This document shows, in pieces, positions 59,936 through 64,000 of a stretch of DNA of 64,000 nt (position 1 is the first letter of the stretch; the number at the start of each line of letters is the position of its first letter). The stretch comes from Syncephalis fuscata. Its lineage: Eukaryota; Zoopagomycota; Zoopagomycetes; Zoopagales; Piptocephalidaceae. The notes beneath the pieces are model-generated. The model did not search any database, was not told the DNA's origin, and was given only the letters and a program-made list of their open reading frames with translations. Made by a program: the position numbers and the translations under genes. The stretch lies in the NCBI GenBank assembly GCA_025786725.1, contig JAHLTZ010000009.1, forward strand, positions 62,001 to 126,000. The letters run 5' to 3'.

Positions 59936-61035
59936 TTATGCCTTAGCCTCCATGGCTGAGTTGCTAGTGATTCGTCTTACAAATGAGCGAAGACGGCCAT
60001 GCGTACGTGTATGTTCGTGAACAGCCACAGGCCATCCGCCGTTTGGAGTGCCTGTCTCATCCAAATTATACTCATCGTTAAGTCGAATAATATAGCTTTC
60101 AAGTCGTACTCCCAGTTTGATCTGTATACCACGACCAACGGGCGCATCAGCAATTAAAATCTCTTGACCAAAGGAGCTTTGTAAAATTGATGCAATTTGA
60201 TATTTTGGTTCATCGCGCATCGAGCTTATCAGTCGGCTAAAGGAGAAGCTATTCGAACGTTTTACCGAGCTGCTGCTATCTGTTTTAGGCGGTCCCGGAT
60301 AAACACGAATTTTTTCGCGTCCTTCGTAGCCACGCCGATATGGCGGCCTAATATAAGCCCGAACTACTTCAAAATTACCCCAATGCGTGCTGCGTCCAAT
60401 TTCCCAAGCAATGTCCCGCGAAGAGTAAAAATAGTAGCCAGCACCCAACTCCTCATAAAAGTCATATGTATCGAAACCGGTTGTGTCGCGCTGTACTGGA
60501 CGGTATCCAAGAAAAATGTCAACTTCTGGGTCAATTGCACGCACTGGATCCTCAGGATCGACAGGAAGTGTTTGCGCAAGTGCCCATGCCTGCTCGACAT
60601 TGCCTCCGCTTGCATTAGTCTTATTATTAAACGGACATCGTCGAGAGACATGCCCGAAAACCCACTCGGGTTGCCAAGCGGCGGTGCTGATAATGGTGAT
60701 GAACTAGATGTTGTGGCTAAAAATAAATCTGCAATACGTTGTGGTGAGCGTGGTGGCAATGGAGGTGGTACTTGAGGTGTAACAAGCGTCAGTGCTTCGG
60801 GAATAGGCCGACGAGATGGACTTTGACCGCGCGGTGGTTTAGGCGGTGGCGTAGATAGATGGTCATCATCTAGCGCAGTAGTAATCGTGATACTTGCTGG
60901 AGGTTTGGTTTCACCTTCAAGTAGTGGTACAGCCAGTGGCACCAGCTCACTTTCCTCTTCATCTACATAGTCGAAAAGAGTAGAATGCTCGAGAGTGCTG
61001 TCGTTCGAGACGACTGAGTCGCGAATTACCGTCAT
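59936..61035 (-). CDS. Unrecognised Pro-rich protein with UBA/UIM-like helix
   Basis: Single exon from ATG at 61035 to TAA at 59938-59936. One base is missing near 60603; restored, it is 366 residues plus stop. Residues 1-115 are disordered with PPPKPPRGQSPSRRP and PPPLPPRSP, potential SH3 ligands. A short helical segment (SLDDVRLIIRLM, then NVEQAWALAQTLP) resembles a ubiquitin-binding UBA-type helix pair. The C-terminal part is a mixed alpha/beta domain with FYEELGAGYYFYSSRDIAWE and QIKLGVRLESYIIRLNDEYN and a basic tail. No family assigned. The intergenic strands either side are AT-rich, while this gene has normal coding composition. Confidence 0.72.
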
Positions 61036-63044
61036 ATGGTAAAATACGTATGAGTATCAACAGAGATGTCTTTTGTAAAGCGTAGTTGGAAAGGAGGTTT
61101 AAATTACATGAGAATATAGTTTGATAGAAAGGCAAAATATTTATTATTCAAACGCCAAGATAGTAAACGTCTTTTTAGAACGTCTATTTTTTATAAATAG
61201 CAATCACTTATGACATGGAAGAAAAATAGAACCTGTGGTTTAAGTCCATTTGTACACAAAGGTGTTACCAAGTACTGTTTGCCAGCAACGCCCATGTTCT
61301 ATAATTAAAACCATACATATCAACTATTACTTCAACTTCCCCAAAGCAGCAAATTATTTTATGCAATTGATTGTAATAAGTTGATTAGATTAATTTGTGT
61401 TTAAACCATTATTTATAATAAATGTTAATGTAATATAATATCATTATCATTTCCATAACATAAAATTAAATGTGACTAAACATTGTATCAGCAATAATAT
61501 TAAACATTTAAATAAACAATGTAGCATATTATTTGATTTCTTTGGAACATTTGAGGCTGATAATTGTTATTGTTAATCATGTGTAGAAAGATTGATCGAA
61601 TATTAATAGAAGTAATATTGTTACTGTTCTATAATTCCGGGCAGGGTCTTGTAAAAGTATGACTAAGAGATATACCATGTGATTGGATCACCAGGTAAAG
61701 TCGCATGTGATTGATTACAAGAATAATCTACCTATCGGATATTAGTACCGATTACTAGTAACAAATGCCTATTACGACAATACGACGAGTAGCTACTTGT
61801 TAGTTGTGAGCATATGAGCAGTCACCTGAACTAATATGCTGCGCTAATGATGAAATACTACAAGGCATTTCAGTTCTATTATTAGTTATGTTTACTATAT
61901 AATGATAGCTTTGTTCAATATCAATAAAGGAATAATCAAGTTTCTAGTTTAATATTATTTCTACTTAGTGTCATACAAGTTATTCAGTTTATTATAGTTA
62001 AACTGTGGTAATTAATGATCAATAAGAAATAATTTATTATAAAAGCAATACAACCAAACAACACATTGTATTCTGAGCGTTAAGGTAAACGTTAATAAGC
62101 ATCAGAAATTAGCGTTATAGGATAGCGATAGGATAAAGTGTTGCTTGGTCATCTAAGTTGCGATTTCTAAAACTAGAAGCGTGACAATATGATTGCGATT
62201 CCATATCGTTCCGCAGTTGTTATTGTTGCATCTATGTACAGTATGGATTATTGCATCTAAATTATCTATTCTATTTTCTAATCTTCTAATATTGTATTTT
62301 GGACATATTTGTGATGTAAGATAAAGATTAATATAATTATTATAAAGTCGTTTATTAAACAGCCACTTTTCCTATAGCCAATCTGACTAGATAAATGGCA
62401 TTTGAAAAATTAATATTATAAATTGCAATAATAAAGACAACTGATTAATCACATTATTGTATTGATAATTACACATGAATTAATTAATGTTGGATTTAAT
62501 ATTATACATGTTATAGTGATGAATAGATGTTTAATTGTATTTAAAAATGAAGGTGTGAAATAGATAAATAAAAGATGTGGGAGTCAAGATACAGTAGCTT
62601 TATTTATTAATATACTTTATATTAATTATAAAATATAGTATGATTATTTATACGTGTATATGCTGAACGAGTGGAATAAATTAAATTCTATAACAAATGC
62701 ATTAAAATAAATAAATAGCTTTATTAACAGTTTGTATTTGTATAAAATAGAATGACATACATTATAAGAATAAAGTATATATTTATACAGAATATCAATA
62801 ATAACACTAATAAATTGTTTAATGCTAATGGGATAGAAATAAACAATTAAATGAATTGCTAATAATAATAGTACTAAGTTAGATAGCATGAATATAATTG
62901 TATCATGTGTAATTGATCTTAATATATCAGCATAATAAAAAAGTATCTTTATTTAATAAAGAAATATTAAAAAGGAGACATAAATCATATGCTAAATAAT
63001 TTTATTTCAATTTTACTTAAAAGTTTATTAAGATTCAAATATAA
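61036..63044. other. Intergenic AT-rich DNA upstream of the Pro-rich gene and downstream of LYS4
   Basis: Contains the repeat fragment listed separately. Very AT-rich from 62250 on. Open frames there (for example 62644-62889, minus) are low-complexity and unsupported. No RNA gene was recognised. Confidence 0.5.
61480..61640. repeat. Fragment of the dispersed repeat
   Basis: CATATTATTTGATTTCTTTG, GAACATTTGAGGCTGATAAT and GTGTAGAAAGATTGATCGAA match 27645-27750 in order, which is also the inverse of 1640-1770. Only the outer end of the element is present. Confidence 0.65.
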
Positions 63045-64000
63045 CTAGAGCCTTTGGCGTACCCAAGATTCAAGACCGCCGGACGCAATAACATCTTGTG
63101 CTGCACGTCCTACGCCTGAGCAAGGCCAGTGGGCGCTTTGGTCAGACTTAGTAATTTGCCGCTGTGCAAAATTAACAACAGCTTCCTCGCCCGTTCGTAC
63201 TGTCAGTTGATCACGGCCATATTTGGCTAGTAGTGCGCGTACTAGCTCTGGTGCTTCAATGCATACAAGTGCATTATTGACAGCGTTACGTTTATAAGTT
63301 TCGCTAAATGAACCGGCAACAACACAACGAATACCAGCATGGAGCAAAGCAGTAGCGGCTTGTTCGCGGGATGATCCGGTGCCAAAATTGAATCCAGATA
63401 CTAAAATATCTCCCTAATTAACAACAAAATTAGGAAAATTCATTTATAATTAAGCAATTGCTTACTTCTTTAATGATATTAACAAATTTTGGATCGTAAT
63501 TTTCCATAACGGCTCGTGCCATTTCTTCTTTCGTCAAATCGTCTTTATAGGTGTATTTACCGGGATAAATACCGTCGGTATTAAGATTATCGGCGGGACA
63601 GAAGATAATTTCACCCCGTAGTTGTTTGGGAAAGCCAGCAATGATATCCATTGCCGTACTCTTTGTAGCGTCTGGTCCTTGTGTCGCTGCAATAGAATCT
63701 GACACGTTGATTTTAACTGAATTGGTTGTACTTGACGTACCAGAAGTAGCATTGGATTGTAATAAGTTTGGTGAGGTAATATAGCCGTGGATGGCCGATG
63801 CCGCAACAACTGCAGGCGATGCTAAATACGCTTTTGCTTTTAGAGAACCCATACGGCCTTTAAAGTTACGATTTGTAGCGGAAATACCCACTTCTCCATC
63901 TTCAAGTAAGCCGGCACCCAGTCCTATAATATTCAAATATATTAGTAAGGTTTTTGAAGAATAGTTGCATTAGTCATACCAATACATGGTCCACAGCCAG
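63045..64000 (-). CDS. LYS4: Homoaconitase (lysine biosynthesis), 3' part; gene continues past the window
   Basis: Three exons visible on the minus strand: 64000-63980, 63923-63466 and 63413-63045 (stop TAG). The first visible codons give a GCGPCIG-type iron-sulphur ligand motif, then [27 protein letters not shown], given here in two overlapping pieces ([29 protein letters not shown]). Next are [38 protein letters not shown] and, after an intron, [20 protein letters not shown]. The GKYTYKDD segment and overall order identify homoaconitase rather than aconitase or isopropylmalate isomerase. It converts homocitrate to homoisocitrate in the mitochondrial alpha-aminoadipate pathway. An insert rich in Ser/Thr ([15 protein letters not shown]) lies in the linker. 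The 5' end is outside the window. Confidence 0.92.

Noticed and set aside
1-64000. CRISPR arrays, bacterial operons, rRNA or tRNA genes
   Set aside because: None seen. Introns, signal peptides and gene families are eukaryotic. No cloverleaf with internal A and B boxes was convincing by eye; a tRNAscan-type run would decide.

Overview
The window looks like nuclear DNA of a fungus, most likely an early-diverging lineage (the lineage is inference). It is AT-rich. Genes carry many short introns, mostly about 50-80 nt, with GTAAGT-like donors. The set includes the fungal lysine-pathway enzyme homoaconitase, a fungal BRE4-type transporter, an IMP4 processome protein and large secreted S8 proteases.

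Layout. 1-9.4 kb: a long AT-rich repeat copy, an intronless acetyl-CoA-synthetase-like ligase, VPS68 and IMP4. 10-15.5 kb: an orphan multi-pass (7TM-like) protein followed by a decayed relic of itself, then subtilase copy A, which lies in a 3.3-kb segmental duplication. 15.7-27.4 kb: an intersectin-type DH-PH-C2 exchange factor, a PHD-JmjC demethylase (JHD1/KDM2 type) and tubulin cofactor D. 27.4-34.8 kb: a shortened copy of the repeat, a possible small membrane protein and a GRAM-VASt sterol-transfer (LAM) protein. 35.9-48 kb: three secreted PI-PLC-X proteins sharing a cysteine-heptad insertion, with a degenerate receptor-like locus and a BRE4-type transporter between the first and second. 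48-55 kb: a Trf4-type poly(A) polymerase, a peroxisomal D-amino-acid oxidase, a small secreted Cys-rich protein and an aldo/keto reductase lacking its catalytic Tyr. 55.7-64 kb: subtilase copy B (about 99% identical to A), an unrecognised Pro-rich protein and the 3' end of LYS4.

Two themes recur. First, about twenty reading-frame breaks can be inferred from family conservation, from paralogues or from whole-gene phase. Every one is a missing single base; none is an inserted base. For seven genes, adding the missing bases back gives a coding length exactly divisible by three with all splice phases consistent. This points to consensus error (indel bias) rather than wholesale pseudogenisation. 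Second, one dispersed non-coding repeat family with inverted arms accounts for much of the intergenic DNA, and the subtilase duplication ends inside one of its copies.

Functionally the window mixes housekeeping genes (ribosome biogenesis, tubulin folding, chromatin, RNA surveillance, lysine synthesis, endosomal sorting) with a secreted or surface layer (two proteases, three Cys-rich phosphodiesterases, a Cys-rich peptide, 7TM-like receptors). That layer is duplicating and decaying, as expected of a fast-evolving environment- or host-facing gene set.
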